DNA of 48,420 nt from assembly GCA_023256475.1 (NCBI GenBank), contig JAGDXP010000011.1, positions 1 through 48,420 on the forward strand, read 5' to 3'. This DNA is from Thermoplasmata archaeon. GTDB lineage: Archaea > Thermoplasmatota > Thermoplasmata > Thermoplasmatales > GCA-001856825. The notes under the pieces are model-generated. The model worked only from the letters and a program-made list of their open reading frames with translations. It was not told the DNA's origin and did no database searches. The position numbers and the translations under genes were made by a program. Below, piece by piece: positions 39,246 to 48,365 of the stretch (positions are counted from its first letter, which is position 1; every line of letters begins with the position of its first letter).

Positions 39246-39752
39246 TCATTTTTCCCAAATGGAAATCAAATCTCTTAATATCTTATCGATGAATGAGTAC
39301 TTGTAATCTATTAACGTGCTTTTGACTAAATCCAAATTAGAAAGTTGATATCTGATTTCTCCATTATTCTCCTCTTTTATTACGATAGAATCTTTTACTA
39401 ACAAGGCTAAATGATAAAATAAAGTGGAATTGGATAATTTCAACACATCCTTGAGTTCATTTAGGGTCATGGGTGGGCTATTAGCTAGAGTAGCAATTAT
39501 CTTTTTCCTAGTCTTGTTTCTAAGATGCCCGAAAAGTGTCAGAATTTGTTTATTGTACATGCTCTTGGGAAAATAGCAGTTGAAGCCATTTATGGGAAAC
39601 TCAACTATTTCACCCTGTTTTTTTAGGACTGAAATGTGATACTGGAGGACCCCTAATGACAAATTTAGGTCTCTCTGTATTGCCCGAAAATGATTACCCG
39701 GGTATTTATTGATGTATTGCAATATCTTTTCCCTAGTATTTTCTTCCTGCAC
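39246..39752 (-). CDS. Double winged-helix transcription regulator
   Basis: Two winged helices stand in tandem: residues 5-60 (REKILQYINKYPGNHFRAI, then LGVLQYHISVLKKQG) and 75-160 (RKKIIATLANSPPMTLNEL, LSNSTLFYHLALLVKD). The helix-turn-helix cores LQYHIS and LFYHLA are of the ArsR/MarR-like kind common in archaea. At 168 residues without a sensor domain, it probably binds DNA as a monomer or dimer. It lies next to the secreted-protein gene and behind a small membrane protein gene on its own strand, which are its likely targets or sensors. This is inferred from position. Confidence 0.82.
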   Translation of the reverse strand: MQEENTREKILQYINKYPGNHFRAIQRDLNLSLGVLQYHISVLKKQGEIVEFPINGFNCYFPKSMYNKQILTLFGHLRNKTRKKIIATLANSPPMTLNELKDVLKLSNSTLFYHLALLVKDSIVIKEENNGEIRYQLSNLDLVKSTLIDYKYSFIDKILRDLISIWEK

Positions 39753-39756
39753 CTAT

Positions 39757-40011
39757 TCACCTGCTGGCCAAAAGAGCTATCAGAGTTATCAAAATTAACA
39801 GATCCGGAACATATTGTAGATAATCCGGTACCTCAAGCCCATTGTATAGATAATATATTATGAAGATGTACTTCAGAGAGAAAATAAGGAAAAATATAGA
39901 GAGAATTACAGTTCTCGAACTGTACCTTTCAATCGAGCCATAAAGTGAAATTACAAGGAACGCCAGTGATATTATTAAAATAACAGCTGCAAAGGCTATG
40001 TAAAGATCCAT
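39757..40011 (-). CDS. Small three-segment membrane protein
   Basis: At 84 residues it is nearly all hydrophobic with segments at about 3-25, 35-55 and 65-83. No recognised family. It ends 5 bp before the start of the winged-helix gene and is likely co-transcribed with it, so it might sense a membrane signal for that regulator. The start is the ATG at 40011. Confidence 0.6.
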   Translation of the reverse strand: MDLYIAFAAVILIISLAFLVISLYGSIERYSSRTVILSIFFLIFSLKYIFIIYYLYNGLEVPDYLQYVPDLLILITLIALLASR

Positions 40012-40064
40012 GCAAGTGTATTTCCTATTGAGAATAAATATTATTCTGATAATAAATTATACAT

Positions 40065-41609
40065 TTAACTGAGTATCTTTGACATATAGGGGCCAAATCT
40101 TTCGTATCCCCATTTTCTGAAGTACTCTCTCACTCCTATTCCAGAGATAACATTTATCCTCTTATACCCCTCTTCCGAAGTTATTCTCTCCGCTTCTTCA
40201 AGTAGTTTCCTTCCATATCCTCTATGTTGAATGTTTCCAGTTTCACCGATTTTCGCTTCCACCCCAAAAGTCTTGATTTCTCTAATAATGGATGAATCTA
40301 ACATTTCATGCCTGTGAAATTTATCGCTGGGAAATCTGAGCCTTATGAAGGACAATATCCTATATTTTTCATCCACAGCTTCTATGAAGAATTCCTGTCC
40401 TCCTGAGGCATAATATCTTGTTATTTTCACATTTACTTTTCCTGAAATCTCCTTGTACCTTCCTATTTCTCTGTATCTGATTTCATTTATCTCTATTCCC
40501 TTTTCCAAAGCCCTCTTTATTGCTAGGTCGTGAATGTCAGACCTCTTAACCCCCTGAACAATTTTATAAACTGGTATATCCCTCTGTATTCTGTGAACCC
40601 GGACATAATTGGGTATCCATCTAAAATATTCTGAAATAAGCTCTACTGCCTCGTCTGTTTCATAGCTCCTGTATTTACCTGATTTGTAATTATCGTAATA
40701 TTTTGTTCCTTCTACAACTAAAGTAGGATAGATTTTCAACATATCCGGCCTGAAATTTTCATTATTAAAGATTCTCTTGAATGTAGCCAGATCGGAATCC
40801 GGATCAGGCCCAGATAGACCTGGCATTAAGTGGTATAGAACCTTGAATCCGGCATCCTTTGAAAGTTGTGTGCTTCTAATTACATCTTGAACTCGATGAC
40901 CTCTGAGAGTCTGATCGTAAACATCGTCGTAGGTAGATTGAACTCCTAACTCAACTTTCGTTGTTCCATAACTCAGAGCCAGATCTATCTCCTTCTCATA
41001 GAACCAGTCCGGTCTGGTTTCAACTGTCAGACCTATGCACCTGGATTTTGCCCTCTCATTTTCCTGAATTGAAATTTCAAGGGAATCTGAAATAAAACCG
41101 TTCATGGCGTCTAAAGCGCCCTTCACAAAATTTTTCTGATAATTTTCATCTCTTGCAGTAAAAGTACCACCCATAATGATCAAATCAATTTTGTCTGTTG
41201 GATGACCGATCCTAGAAAGCTGCTCCAATCTATTCTTGGTCTGTAAATATGGATCGTAATTATTTTGTCTCCCTCTCATAGCAGCTGGTTCAAATCCTGT
41301 GTAACTCTGTGGTGAGGGAATCTCAACCCCTCCTGGGCAATAGGTGCACCTGCCGTGAGGGCATGAAAATGGAGATGTCATTATGGCCACCACAGTTACT
41401 CCAGAAATTGTTCTGGTTGGTTTTTTAATAAGTAGCTCCTTGAGCCTCTCTCTTGTTTCAGGATCGACCATATTGTTAATATCAATGTTGCTAGGAACCC
41501 TTACCAATTTGAATTTCTTGGCGATATCCATTCTTAGCTCTTCCAATTCATCCTTGGTCTTTATGTATCTGGCCCTTTCTATGACATACTTCTTCAGGTC
41601 ATCCTTCAT
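40065..41609 (-). CDS. elp3: Elp3-type tRNA uridine(34) acetyltransferase
   Basis: It is a radical SAM enzyme with a GNAT domain that begins carboxymethyl modification of U34 in tRNAs. Cys83, Cys88 and Cys91 in FSCPHGRCTYCPGG bind the iron-sulfur cluster. EISIQENERAK and ELGVQSTYDDVYDQTLRGH form the SAM domain. The C-terminal 150 residues have the acetyltransferase motif IQHRGYGRKLLEEAERI. At 514 residues it fits archaeal Elp3. It is divergent from the ferredoxin gene. Confidence 0.95.
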   Translation of the reverse strand: MKDDLKKYVIERARYIKTKDELEELRMDIAKKFKLVRVPSNIDINNMVDPETRERLKELLIKKPTRTISGVTVVAIMTSPFSCPHGRCTYCPGGVEIPSPQSYTGFEPAAMRGRQNNYDPYLQTKNRLEQLSRIGHPTDKIDLIIMGGTFTARDENYQKNFVKGALDAMNGFISDSLEISIQENERAKSRCIGLTVETRPDWFYEKEIDLALSYGTTKVELGVQSTYDDVYDQTLRGHRVQDVIRSTQLSKDAGFKVLYHLMPGLSGPDPDSDLATFKRIFNNENFRPDMLKIYPTLVVEGTKYYDNYKSGKYRSYETDEAVELISEYFRWIPNYVRVHRIQRDIPVYKIVQGVKRSDIHDLAIKRALEKGIEINEIRYREIGRYKEISGKVNVKITRYYASGGQEFFIEAVDEKYRILSFIRLRFPSDKFHRHEMLDSSIIREIKTFGVEAKIGETGNIQHRGYGRKLLEEAERITSEEGYKRINVISGIGVREYFRKWGYERFGPYMSKILS

Positions 41610-41672
41610 TTCACTTTTAATATTCGTGATTATTTAAACTAAACTGTTTATTGCTAACTAAAATTATACACT

Positions 41673-41682
41673 AAATTTATTA
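41673..41682 (+). promoter_or_regulatory. TATA box of the ferredoxin gene
   Basis: AAATTTATTA, centred about 26 bp before ATG 41704, which points to a leaderless message. Confidence 0.5.
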
Positions 41683-41703
41683 GTAATAAAAAAATCTACT
41701 TTC

Positions 41704-42135
41704 ATGACCAGGCCAGTAGATTATAATCCGAAACCTATTGATGATGCCTTTTTTGAGAAGCCTGACGAGTACCCAGTGACTGGGACACATAACGGTCACG
41801 AGGTTAGGGCTGAGGGAATCCAGAGATACGATAAAGATGGAAAGCCTTATCCAACAAAGAATGGAATCCATGGTACCAATGTAGCAGTAGACTGGGAAAC
41901 ATGTACTGCAGACGGTGCCTGTATGGATGTATGTCCCGTAAATGTTTATGAATGGGCGCTCAATCCTGGGCAAAAGGGATCAGGAAATGATAAGGTTCTA
42001 GAGCCGGGATCAGAACTTTGGAAGAAATACAGAACTGATAAGGCAGACCCAGTAAGAGAATCAGACTGCATTTTCTGTAACGCGTGTGTAACTGCATGCC
42101 CTGTTGGGGCCATTTCAGTTGCAATGAGAAAATAA
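41704..42135 (+). CDS. Zinc-containing ferredoxin
   Basis: At 143 residues this is the Sulfolobus/Thermoplasma ferredoxin: an N-terminal extension with the His ligands for zinc (GTHNGHEVRAEGIQRYD) before two cluster sites. CTADGACMDVCPVNVY is followed by an insertion of about 35 residues and then CIFCNACVTACPVGA. The two sites can hold [3Fe-4S] and [4Fe-4S] clusters. It takes electrons from 2-oxoacid oxidoreductases such as the pair at 32090-34910. The gene is alone with its own TATA box. Confidence 0.95.
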   Translation: MTRPVDYNPKPIDDAFFEKPDEYPVTGTHNGHEVRAEGIQRYDKDGKPYPTKNGIHGTNVAVDWETCTADGACMDVCPVNVYEWALNPGQKGSGNDKVLEPGSELWKKYRTDKADPVRESDCIFCNACVTACPVGAISVAMRK

Positions 42136-42147
42136 TTTCAATATCTT

Positions 42148-42155
42148 TTTATAAA
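42148..42155 (+). promoter_or_regulatory. TATA box of the aIF1A operon
   Basis: TTTATAAA, centred 24-25 bp before ATG 42176, suggests a leaderless start. A second TATA-like TTTTTATATA lies at 42158-42167. Confidence 0.5.
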
Positions 42156-42175
42156 TACTTTTTATATACCTTGAA

Positions 42176-42502
42176 ATGACTGATGAAGAGAAAGATTTTA
42201 ACGAGGATCTATCAAGAGTAATATTGCCGAACCCAAATAAAGGTGAGATGTTTGGAATAGTAGAGAAGATGTTGGGCAGTTCTAGACTCACAGTGATGTG
42301 TGCAGACGGAAAATCAAGGGTTGGGAGAATTCCTGGAAAGATAAGGAAAAAAATGTGGATCAAGGAAGGTGACCTTGTGATAGTAAAGCCCTGGAGTTTC
42401 CAGGACGATAGGGCCGATGTAACTTACAGATATACTAAAACACAGGCGTCCTACCTTTCAAGAAATAAGATTTTGCCGGAGATTTTGGATGTTTTCAAGT
42501 GA
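42176..42502 (+). CDS. eif1A: Translation initiation factor aIF1A
   Basis: It is an OB-fold factor that binds the A site of the small ribosomal subunit during initiation. MFGIVEKMLGSSRLTVMCADG and SRVGRIPGKIRKKMWIKEGD are typical, as is VIVKPWSFQDDRADVTYRYT. The length of 108 fits, with short flexible ends. It is the first gene of a three-gene run with Rio1 and a KH protein, a run conserved in many archaea that ties initiation to small-subunit maturation. The rio1 ATG lies inside this gene (14 bp overlap). Confidence 0.96.
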   Translation: MTDEEKDFNEDLSRVILPNPNKGEMFGIVEKMLGSSRLTVMCADGKSRVGRIPGKIRKKMWIKEGDLVIVKPWSFQDDRADVTYRYTKTQASYLSRNKILPEILDVFK

Positions 42503-43235
42503 TGACCGTATAAGAAAGGAAGAGGAGAAACTAAAGGAATCTCAGAAGGTATTTGGGTATGTATTTGATAATTCCACCCTTCTTAACATCTATAGATTTT
42601 TCCATAACGGCTATCTGGATAGATTCGAGTTCCCAATAGCATCCGGCAAAGAAAGTATAGTCTTTGCCGCATCAAAGGGGGACAGATTCTTTGCCGTAAA
42701 AATCTATAAGGTTACTGCATCTAATTTCAAAAACATAAGGGAGTATGCGTCCTCAAGGTGGGGGATTGGAAAAATATCCAGCAAGAGAAAATTAATGAAT
42801 GAATGGGCATTCAGAGAATTCGAAAATCTAAAGAATGCAAAAGAGGCTGGCGTAACAGTGCCCAAGCCCATAAAGGTATATGGGAACGTCATCCAGATGC
42901 AGTATATAGGAACCAAGAGTAGGCCGGCATTACAGATTAAGGATATTGAACCAAGCGATAAGATAGTCGAGCAAATCATAAACGATATTAGGAACCTCTT
43001 TTTGAAGGGAAAATTGGTTCATGGTGACATTAGCGAGTACAATTTTCTATATCATAGAGGAAAGGCTTACATGATAGATATCGCTCAGGCCATCACAACC
43101 GATGATCCCTATAGTTTAATACTTCTCAAAAGGGATGTGACCAATATCATAAGATTTTTAAACAAATTTGGTTATTCCCTCAACACTGATTTAGTCATGA
43201 AATATGTGAAGGGTGAAGCAGATGCTTTCCGTTAG
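42489..43235 (+). CDS. rio1: Rio1-type serine protein kinase
   Basis: It is an atypical kinase or ATPase of small ribosomal subunit maturation. The N-terminal winged-helix-like part is short. FPIASGKESIVFAASKG is the nucleotide loop, FAVKIYK the ATP-binding Lys, VHGDISEYNFLY the catalytic Asp loop and AYMIDIAQAITTD the metal-binding Asp. At 248 residues it has the size of archaeal Rio1. It overlaps both aIF1A and the KH gene, so the three are translated together. Confidence 0.95.
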   Translation: MFSSDDRIRKEEEKLKESQKVFGYVFDNSTLLNIYRFFHNGYLDRFEFPIASGKESIVFAASKGDRFFAVKIYKVTASNFKNIREYASSRWGIGKISSKRKLMNEWAFREFENLKNAKEAGVTVPKPIKVYGNVIQMQYIGTKSRPALQIKDIEPSDKIVEQIINDIRNLFLKGKLVHGDISEYNFLYHRGKAYMIDIAQAITTDDPYSLILLKRDVTNIIRFLNKFGYSLNTDLVMKYVKGEADAFR

Positions 43236-43764
43236 GATCCCACAAGATAGGATAGGGGTGCTAATTGGAACTCACGGTAGCACCAAGGCTGAGATAGAAA
43301 AGATCTCTGGCCTCAAATTAGATGTGGATTCTGAAACCGGAGAAGTAACAATTGACGGAGTTAATACTTCGGATCCTGAGATGCCCCTCAAGGTAAGGGA
43401 AGTTGTTAGGGCAATCGGTAGAGGATTCTCTCCGAAGAAGGCTTACAGACTATTTGATTCTGGAGTATACCTTGAAATAATAGACCTCAAGGATTTCGTT
43501 GGAAAGAATTCCAAAAGAATGAAGACAGTGAGAGCTAGACTAATTGGTACTAATGGAAAGACGAGGAGGATTATTGAAGAGCTTTCAGAAGCTGAAGTTT
43601 CCATATATGGAAACACAGTGGCCATAATAGGGGATTACCTGCAGCTGGACATCTCAAGGAACAGCATAATGATGATTCTCAATGGAAATCAGCATGGAAC
43701 TGTGTACAAATATCTAGAAAGAAGAAGGAAGGATGTACATCTCTCAAGGCTTGACTCTATTTGA
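43222..43764 (+). CDS. KH-domain RNA-binding protein (Pno1/Dim2-like)
   Basis: Two KH domains are seen in 180 residues: RIGVLIGTHGSTKAEIEKIS near the start, and RARLIGTNGKTRRIIEELS near 105-125, followed by VAIIGDYLQLDISRNSI. This is the archaeal homologue of Pno1/Dim2, which binds the 3' end of small-subunit rRNA. ATG 43222 is preferred because GGGTG lies 6-8 bases before it; the frame could start at the GTG 43213. It is the last gene of the aIF1A run and convergent with DUF99. Confidence 0.9.
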   Translation: MLSVRIPQDRIGVLIGTHGSTKAEIEKISGLKLDVDSETGEVTIDGVNTSDPEMPLKVREVVRAIGRGFSPKKAYRLFDSGVYLEIIDLKDFVGKNSKRMKTVRARLIGTNGKTRRIIEELSEAEVSIYGNTVAIIGDYLQLDISRNSIMMILNGNQHGTVYKYLERRRKDVHLSRLDSI

Positions 43765-43765
43765 T

Positions 43766-44320
43766 TTATAGTATAGATGCTATTAAATTGGCCATTCTCA
43801 GTGGCTCTGGATAGTTCCCATTCTTAATGAACCTCTGTACAAATTTCATTCCTAGGTTTGGATCTATTCCAGAAAACTGGTAATATAATTTCCCATCAGT
43901 GTATATTCTATTCTGCATTTTTTCTATTTTCAAATTCCAGTCTTTAAAATGCTTTCTTAATGCATCCTCTATACTTTCCATATCTGGCATCCTGTCTATT
44001 ACAACTGCTATTGGTATCCCAGTTCTTTCATATAAATTTCCTATATCAGCCACGTTGAAACCACCGAATGTTATTCCTTGAAGAAGTATCATCCTGATTC
44101 CGTTCCCAATCATTGATACCAGTTGAGCGATTGCTTCATTGGCATCATCCCCATCCACCTTTATGGCTACTTTGGCCAGGTTCTCTATGGTTCCATCGAC
44201 CCTCATAATTAAACCTACCAACCAAGTTGAATCGCTCCCCCTTGAAAATGGGGCATCATCAACTGCCATTACTCTTGCATCCTTGTTAAATAGATAGTTT
44301 TGATCAATTTTCCCATCCAT
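43766..44320 (-). CDS. DUF99 family protein
   Basis: About 184 residues with the DUF99 features: RVMAVDDAPFSRGSDS, LVGLIMRVDGTIENLA and a later ILLQGITFGGFNVADI. Members are related to endonuclease V (RNase H fold), but the active-site Asp/Glu set is only partly clear here, so nuclease activity is not claimed. I choose ATG 44320 (MDGKIDQNYLF) over 44326 because it lies 27 bp from the centre of the shared TATA box. It is divergent from the polymerase small subunit. Confidence 0.88.
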   Translation of the reverse strand: MDGKIDQNYLFNKDARVMAVDDAPFSRGSDSTWLVGLIMRVDGTIENLAKVAIKVDGDDANEAIAQLVSMIGNGIRMILLQGITFGGFNVADIGNLYERTGIPIAVVIDRMPDMESIEDALRKHFKDWNLKIEKMQNRIYTDGKLYYQFSGIDPNLGMKFVQRFIKNGNYPEPLRMANLIASIL

Positions 44321-44343
44321 TCCCACATTTGATAAAGTAAAAA

Positions 44344-44351
44344 TTTATTTA
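44344..44351. promoter_or_regulatory. One TATA box for two divergent genes (DUF99 and DP1)
   Basis: TTTATTTA on the plus strand reads TAAATAAA on the minus strand. It is the only TATA-like block between the genes. Its centre is about 26 bp from both ATG 44373 (plus) and ATG 44320 (minus), so the two leaderless starts mirror each other. Confidence 0.55.
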
Positions 44352-44372
44352 AGATATTCTAAACCAATAACA

Positions 44373-45701
44373 ATGAAAGAAGAGATTGAGGAGTATTTCC
44401 TGAGAAGAAACTGTATTGCAGAGGACAGAGTTATAGACGAAATAATAAGGAGAGGGGGTCTAAGTTACCTGATCAAGAACGAAAAAAAGATCAATTTCAA
44501 GAAGGGGATTGTATCCTTTGAAGACCTTCCAGTGGAGAAGGAATTCTCTATCCTTAAGGAATTCAATATAAGAGGGTATCCGGGGATCTCTAACACATTC
44601 GAAAGTCTCTTCTCCTCCAGACTAAATAATCTGAGAAAAATATTGAGAGAGTCTGGAATTCCTGGATTCCAATCCTCCATTCAAACGGCCAGAAAACTAA
44701 ACGGGGAGGTAGGCATAATTGGGATTGTCAGGGAAGTAAATAAGATAGAGGGCAGGATAATTAGCATCACAATTGAAGACGAAACAGATAGCATCAAGGT
44801 TTATTTGGGCAAGAACATAGATGACATAATTCTTGAAGATGAGGTCCTAGGAATAACTGGGAAATTCAATAATAAAAAGGATGTCTTTTATGCCAATTCC
44901 ATTAAAAGACCTGAGGCACGCAAAGAAAGAACAGTATTGGAAAAGAATTCCAAGGTTCTAGTACTTTCGGATATTCACGTGGGGTCCAAAAAATTCCTGG
45001 ACAATGAGTTCGCAGATATGATAGATTACGTAAACTCCATGGGCGTATCTCATGTTATAATGAATGGTGACCTCGTAGACGGGATAGGAATATATCCCGA
45101 TCAAGAGAAGGATTTAGCAATCAGCGATATAGTTCATCAATACAAGAAATTGAGCGAGCTCATATCAAAATTCAATAAAAATGTCAGGGTCATCCTGATT
45201 CCCGGAAACCATGATATAGTTTATTCCACAGAGCCGCAAAATCCCCTACCAAAGGATATAAACGACCTCTTTCCGCAAAATGTCCAATCGCTATCAAATC
45301 CGGTATGGATTGAGATTAGTGGAAGGGTTTTCCTGCTCTATCATGGAACCAGCATAATGGATTTTGTAGAGATGTTCCCCGGCTTCAGCCTCAATGACTC
45401 AAAGAAGGTAATGAGAGAAATGATAAAGAGAAGGCACTTAGCACCAACCTTCGGAAGAAACCTTTCATTTCTGCCATTAAGGGAGGACTTTTACATAATG
45501 GATCCTATTCCTGATGTTTTCATAACTGGACATATACATGATCACTCCACCGATAACTACAATGGAATTTTAACAATCAATGCATCCACCTTCCAGGATC
45601 AAACCGATTATCAACGTATGATGAATTTCAACCCTAGACCGGGTCTTGGTACTGTTGTTAATACATCAGATCTTTCCGTGGAAGTTGTGAAGTTTTCATG
45701 A
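44373..45701 (+). CDS. polB: DNA polymerase D small subunit (DP1)
   Basis: It carries the proofreading 3'-5' exonuclease of the archaeal family D polymerase. An OB-fold part (about 115-185) comes before the phosphoesterase with VLVLSDIHVGSKKF, MNGDLVDG, LIPGNHD, FLLYHGTSI and FITGHIHDH, all metal ligands present. At 442 residues it is near the family minimum, with a short N-terminal region. Its end overlaps the pcm start by ATGA. Confidence 0.94.
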   Translation: MKEEIEEYFLRRNCIAEDRVIDEIIRRGGLSYLIKNEKKINFKKGIVSFEDLPVEKEFSILKEFNIRGYPGISNTFESLFSSRLNNLRKILRESGIPGFQSSIQTARKLNGEVGIIGIVREVNKIEGRIISITIEDETDSIKVYLGKNIDDIILEDEVLGITGKFNNKKDVFYANSIKRPEARKERTVLEKNSKVLVLSDIHVGSKKFLDNEFADMIDYVNSMGVSHVIMNGDLVDGIGIYPDQEKDLAISDIVHQYKKLSELISKFNKNVRVILIPGNHDIVYSTEPQNPLPKDINDLFPQNVQSLSNPVWIEISGRVFLLYHGTSIMDFVEMFPGFSLNDSKKVMREMIKRRHLAPTFGRNLSFLPLREDFYIMDPIPDVFITGHIHDHSTDNYNGILTINASTFQDQTDYQRMMNFNPRPGLGTVVNTSDLSVEVVKFS

Positions 45702-46285
45702 AATGGGGAGATAGGCTTAGGGAAGAGGGATTTTTAAAAAGTAAGCGTTATGTTGAAGCCTTTAATAAAATTTCTAGGGAAGATTTTCTGTCTTCAGAGA
45801 TCAAGAAATATTCAAATGCAGATGAACCGCTTCCCATTTTCTTAAATCAAACACAAACAGCCCCACACATGGATGCTATATTCCTAGAGGAGGCATCTAT
45901 TAAGAAAAACGATGTCGTCCTGGAGGTAGGTACGGGTTCTGGATACCTGACTGCTCTTTTAGCTGAGGTATCCGGGAAAGTAATATCCATAGAATTTTTT
46001 CGAGAGCTCTCATATTTTGCAAGGAAAAATATAGAGAAATATCACTTCAAAAATGTTGATTTATTGATAGCTAATTTCTATAAATTTTGCATTGACCTGA
46101 AATTCGATAAAGTAATCATTACGGCAGCCGTTCCTGAAATTCCCTGGTTTATTAAAGAATTCCTGAATCCGAATGGCATTGCGGTCTTTCCACTGGGAAA
46201 GGACGTCCCTCAGAGATTAATAAGATTAAAAGATAGTAAAATAGAAAATTTAGGATTAGTCTATTTCGTCAATATTATACATTAA
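45698..46285 (+). CDS. pcm: Protein-L-isoaspartate O-methyltransferase
   Basis: It repairs isoaspartyl residues in aged proteins with [23 protein letters not shown] and [16 protein letters not shown] come before the SAM motif [18 protein letters not shown] near 73-90; [20 protein letters not shown] follows. At 195 residues it is slightly shorter than the usual 210. It starts inside the stop of DP1 and ends by overlapping the stop of radA by 4 bp. Confidence 0.92.
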   Translation: MKWGDRLREEGFLKSKRYVEAFNKISREDFLSSEIKKYSNADEPLPIFLNQTQTAPHMDAIFLEEASIKKNDVVLEVGTGSGYLTALLAEVSGKVISIEFFRELSYFARKNIEKYHFKNVDLLIANFYKFCIDLKFDKVIITAAVPEIPWFIKEFLNPNGIAVFPLGKDVPQRLIRLKDSKIENLGLVYFVNIIH

Positions 46286-47241
46286 GCGTCTGTTATGCCA
46301 TTTTCGGATACATTTATTATTACTTCACCTTCAGGCAGATGGGGAGAATCTATCAATCTTGCTATTCTTTTTCCACCTTTTGATTTTCTCAAGTAAACCC
46401 TGTAAGTGCTAGCGTGACCTACAATGTTTCCTCCCACCGACGTTGTTGGGTCTCCAAAAAATACATCTGGCCTTGCCGCAACCTGATTTGTCACTGCTAT
46501 GGCTGCGTTATAGATGTCCCCGAATCTGAGCAGGTCGTGCATATGCTTGTTAAGAAGCTGCTGCCTTTCCGCCAGAGTTCCCCTCCCAGTGTATTCTGCC
46601 CTGAAATGCGCTGTCAGCGAGTCAACTATAAGAAGCCTGACAGGAAATTTCTCTGTGAGCTCATAGGCCTTTTCCACCAGCAATATTTGGTGCGATGAAT
46701 TATAGGCCCTCGCTACATGTATTTTCTTCAAAGTTTCCATAGGATCCAATCCAAGAGCCTTAGCCATCTGGACTATTCTCTCAGGCCTGAAGGTATTTTC
46801 AGTATCAATGAATAAAGTATGCCCTTCCAGTCCTCCTTTATCATATGGCAGAGTTGCATTAACGGATAGCTGATGCATTATCTGGGTCTTTCCAGATGCA
46901 AACTCTCCAAAAAATTCGGTAATAGCACCTGTCTCAACTCCACCGCCTAACAGCTCGTCCAGAGCCTTAGACCCAGTGGTTAACCTTCTTATCTCTTTCC
47001 TTTTCTCTAAAATTTCATCACCAGATTCAAAATTGCCAATATCTGCAGCCTTCCTTGCATTAATAATTATTTTCGCTGCTACATTTTCACCTATTTCAGC
47101 TGCGTCTGCAACATCCTTCGGGGATGCCACTGCAAGGCTCATTATATCTATGTATCCTGCCTCCCTTAACTTTTCTGCTATTGCTTCCCCTACCCCCGGC
47201 AAATCTTCAATTTCCTTTGGTTTCTTGCTTTTATCTGGCAT
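46282..47241 (-). CDS. radA: DNA recombinase RadA
   Basis: It is the archaeal RecA/Rad51 strand-exchange protein. The N-terminal helix-hairpin-helix has [18 protein letters not shown]. The Walker A motif is GEFASGKT at 112-119, Walker B is [15 protein letters not shown] and L2-type loop sequence [16 protein letters not shown] follows. At 319 residues it is full length with no intein. The start overlaps the end of the GAPDH gene by 11 bp and has GGAGAG before it. Confidence 0.98.
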   Translation of the reverse strand: MPDKSKKPKEIEDLPGVGEAIAEKLREAGYIDIMSLAVASPKDVADAAEIGENVAAKIIINARKAADIGNFESGDEILEKRKEIRRLTTGSKALDELLGGGVETGAITEFFGEFASGKTQIMHQLSVNATLPYDKGGLEGHTLFIDTENTFRPERIVQMAKALGLDPMETLKKIHVARAYNSSHQILLVEKAYELTEKFPVRLLIVDSLTAHFRAEYTGRGTLAERQQLLNKHMHDLLRFGDIYNAAIAVTNQVAARPDVFFGDPTTSVGGNIVGHASTYRVYLRKSKGGKRIARLIDSPHLPEGEVIINVSENGITDA

Positions 47242-48250
47242 AGGCTAACTCTCCTATTCTCAACTTCCTATCTGTTTTTTCAATGCTGGAATCCCTATCC
47301 ATCAGCTGGAACATGCTCCTCAACGCATCGATATTTTCTGGGACTACATCACTTTCCTGATGCACCGCTTGATAATAGAATAACTCATTACCTTTAACAG
47401 CTACTGCATCCTTCCAGAGAACTATCTCGTAGAGGTCTCCCCTTGGTCTTCCAGTTTCCCTTGCAATTTCCATGATCTGTCCTGTACTCTTAATCTCATC
47501 CTTACCGCTGACGAACATTATCCTCCTGTATTTCCTCCAATTCTCAATCAAATCTTCCTTTTTGACTTCTTTATCGAATTTAACGTTTACCGAATGCACA
47601 TGCATCAGAGTGGTTGGTGCCTTTACCGCCATGGTCAATATATCTAAACCGTGAATAACAGTCGCCACATCCGGGCCATGATGTGATGGAATCTTAAGGT
47701 CTGGTTCAATGGAATTTATTGGACCCTTCTTATGATCGTTGGGGTCAGTTGCTCTCCTCACTAGTGTAGCTCGAACTGAAATTTTCCCATAACTTGTCAG
47801 CGGGAATAGAGTCCTAATTAAACCAGTTGTATTGCAAGATACAACCCTAACATAATCTTTTCCCCAAGCTTCGTCATAATTTGCATAGGCATTGAAAGAA
47901 AGATTTGTCAGTTCGTGGTCTTCTCCACCCTGGAATATTGCCTTCTTTCTAAATTTATCATAAATTGGTTTATTCATTTTTCCCACATCGTCCGGGGTTG
48001 CATCCACCACTGCCTCAACTTCATCCAGCAAATTGGCAAGTGTGCCTTCAACTTTTATATCTGAACCCTCAAAATTTTTGAGAGATTTTTCATCCGGAAC
48101 GTAAATTTTAAACTTTTTAGAAGCAATCCTGGCCATGTAATCGGGGTGAGTTTTAACTATACCCATAACTTTCATATCATCCTGGAAAGATATAGCATCT
48201 GCAACCCTCTTTCCTATGGTCCCATAACCATTAATTGCAACTTTTAGCAT
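47231..48250 (-). CDS. gap: Glyceraldehyde-3-phosphate dehydrogenase, archaeal type II
   Basis: It oxidises glyceraldehyde-3-phosphate with phosphate to 1,3-bisphosphoglycerate, and acts chiefly in gluconeogenesis in many archaea. The cofactor loop is [15 protein letters not shown] at the start; catalytic Cys139 stands in [25 protein letters not shown] and [10 protein letters not shown] follow. At 339 residues it has the usual size. The frame could start 15 bases upstream, but the TATA box at 48278-48285 puts initiation near 48255, so ATG 48250 is chosen. Confidence 0.96.
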   Translation of the reverse strand: MLKVAINGYGTIGKRVADAISFQDDMKVMGIVKTHPDYMARIASKKFKIYVPDEKSLKNFEGSDIKVEGTLANLLDEVEAVVDATPDDVGKMNKPIYDKFRKKAIFQGGEDHELTNLSFNAYANYDEAWGKDYVRVVSCNTTGLIRTLFPLTSYGKISVRATLVRRATDPNDHKKGPINSIEPDLKIPSHHGPDVATVIHGLDILTMAVKAPTTLMHVHSVNVKFDKEVKKEDLIENWRKYRRIMFVSGKDEIKSTGQIMEIARETGRPRGDLYEIVLWKDAVAVKGNELFYYQAVHQESDVVPENIDALRSMFQLMDRDSSIEKTDRKLRIGELAYAR

Positions 48251-48277
48251 TTTGATCAAAACCATATGGAATCAATG

Positions 48278-48285
48278 ATATTTAA
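48278..48285 (-). promoter_or_regulatory. TATA box of gap
   Basis: TTAAATAT on the minus strand, about 31 bp before ATG 48250. It decides between the two candidate starts. Confidence 0.5.
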
Positions 48286-48315
48286 TGTTATTTCAACATT
48301 CCTAAATCTCATTAC

Positions 48316-48357
48316 TTTTAAAATAAAAAGGAGAGATTTGATGGGGAGAGAACCCAT
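48316..48357 (-). terminator. Probable terminator or processing hairpin after 16S rRNA
   Basis: On the minus strand ATGGG-TTCTCTC-CCCAT forms a short hairpin just after the 16S 3' end. It is followed by a T-rich run (CTTTTTATTTT). This is consistent with the rRNA transcript ending here. Confidence 0.5.
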
Positions 48358-48365
48358 TCCTAGCG

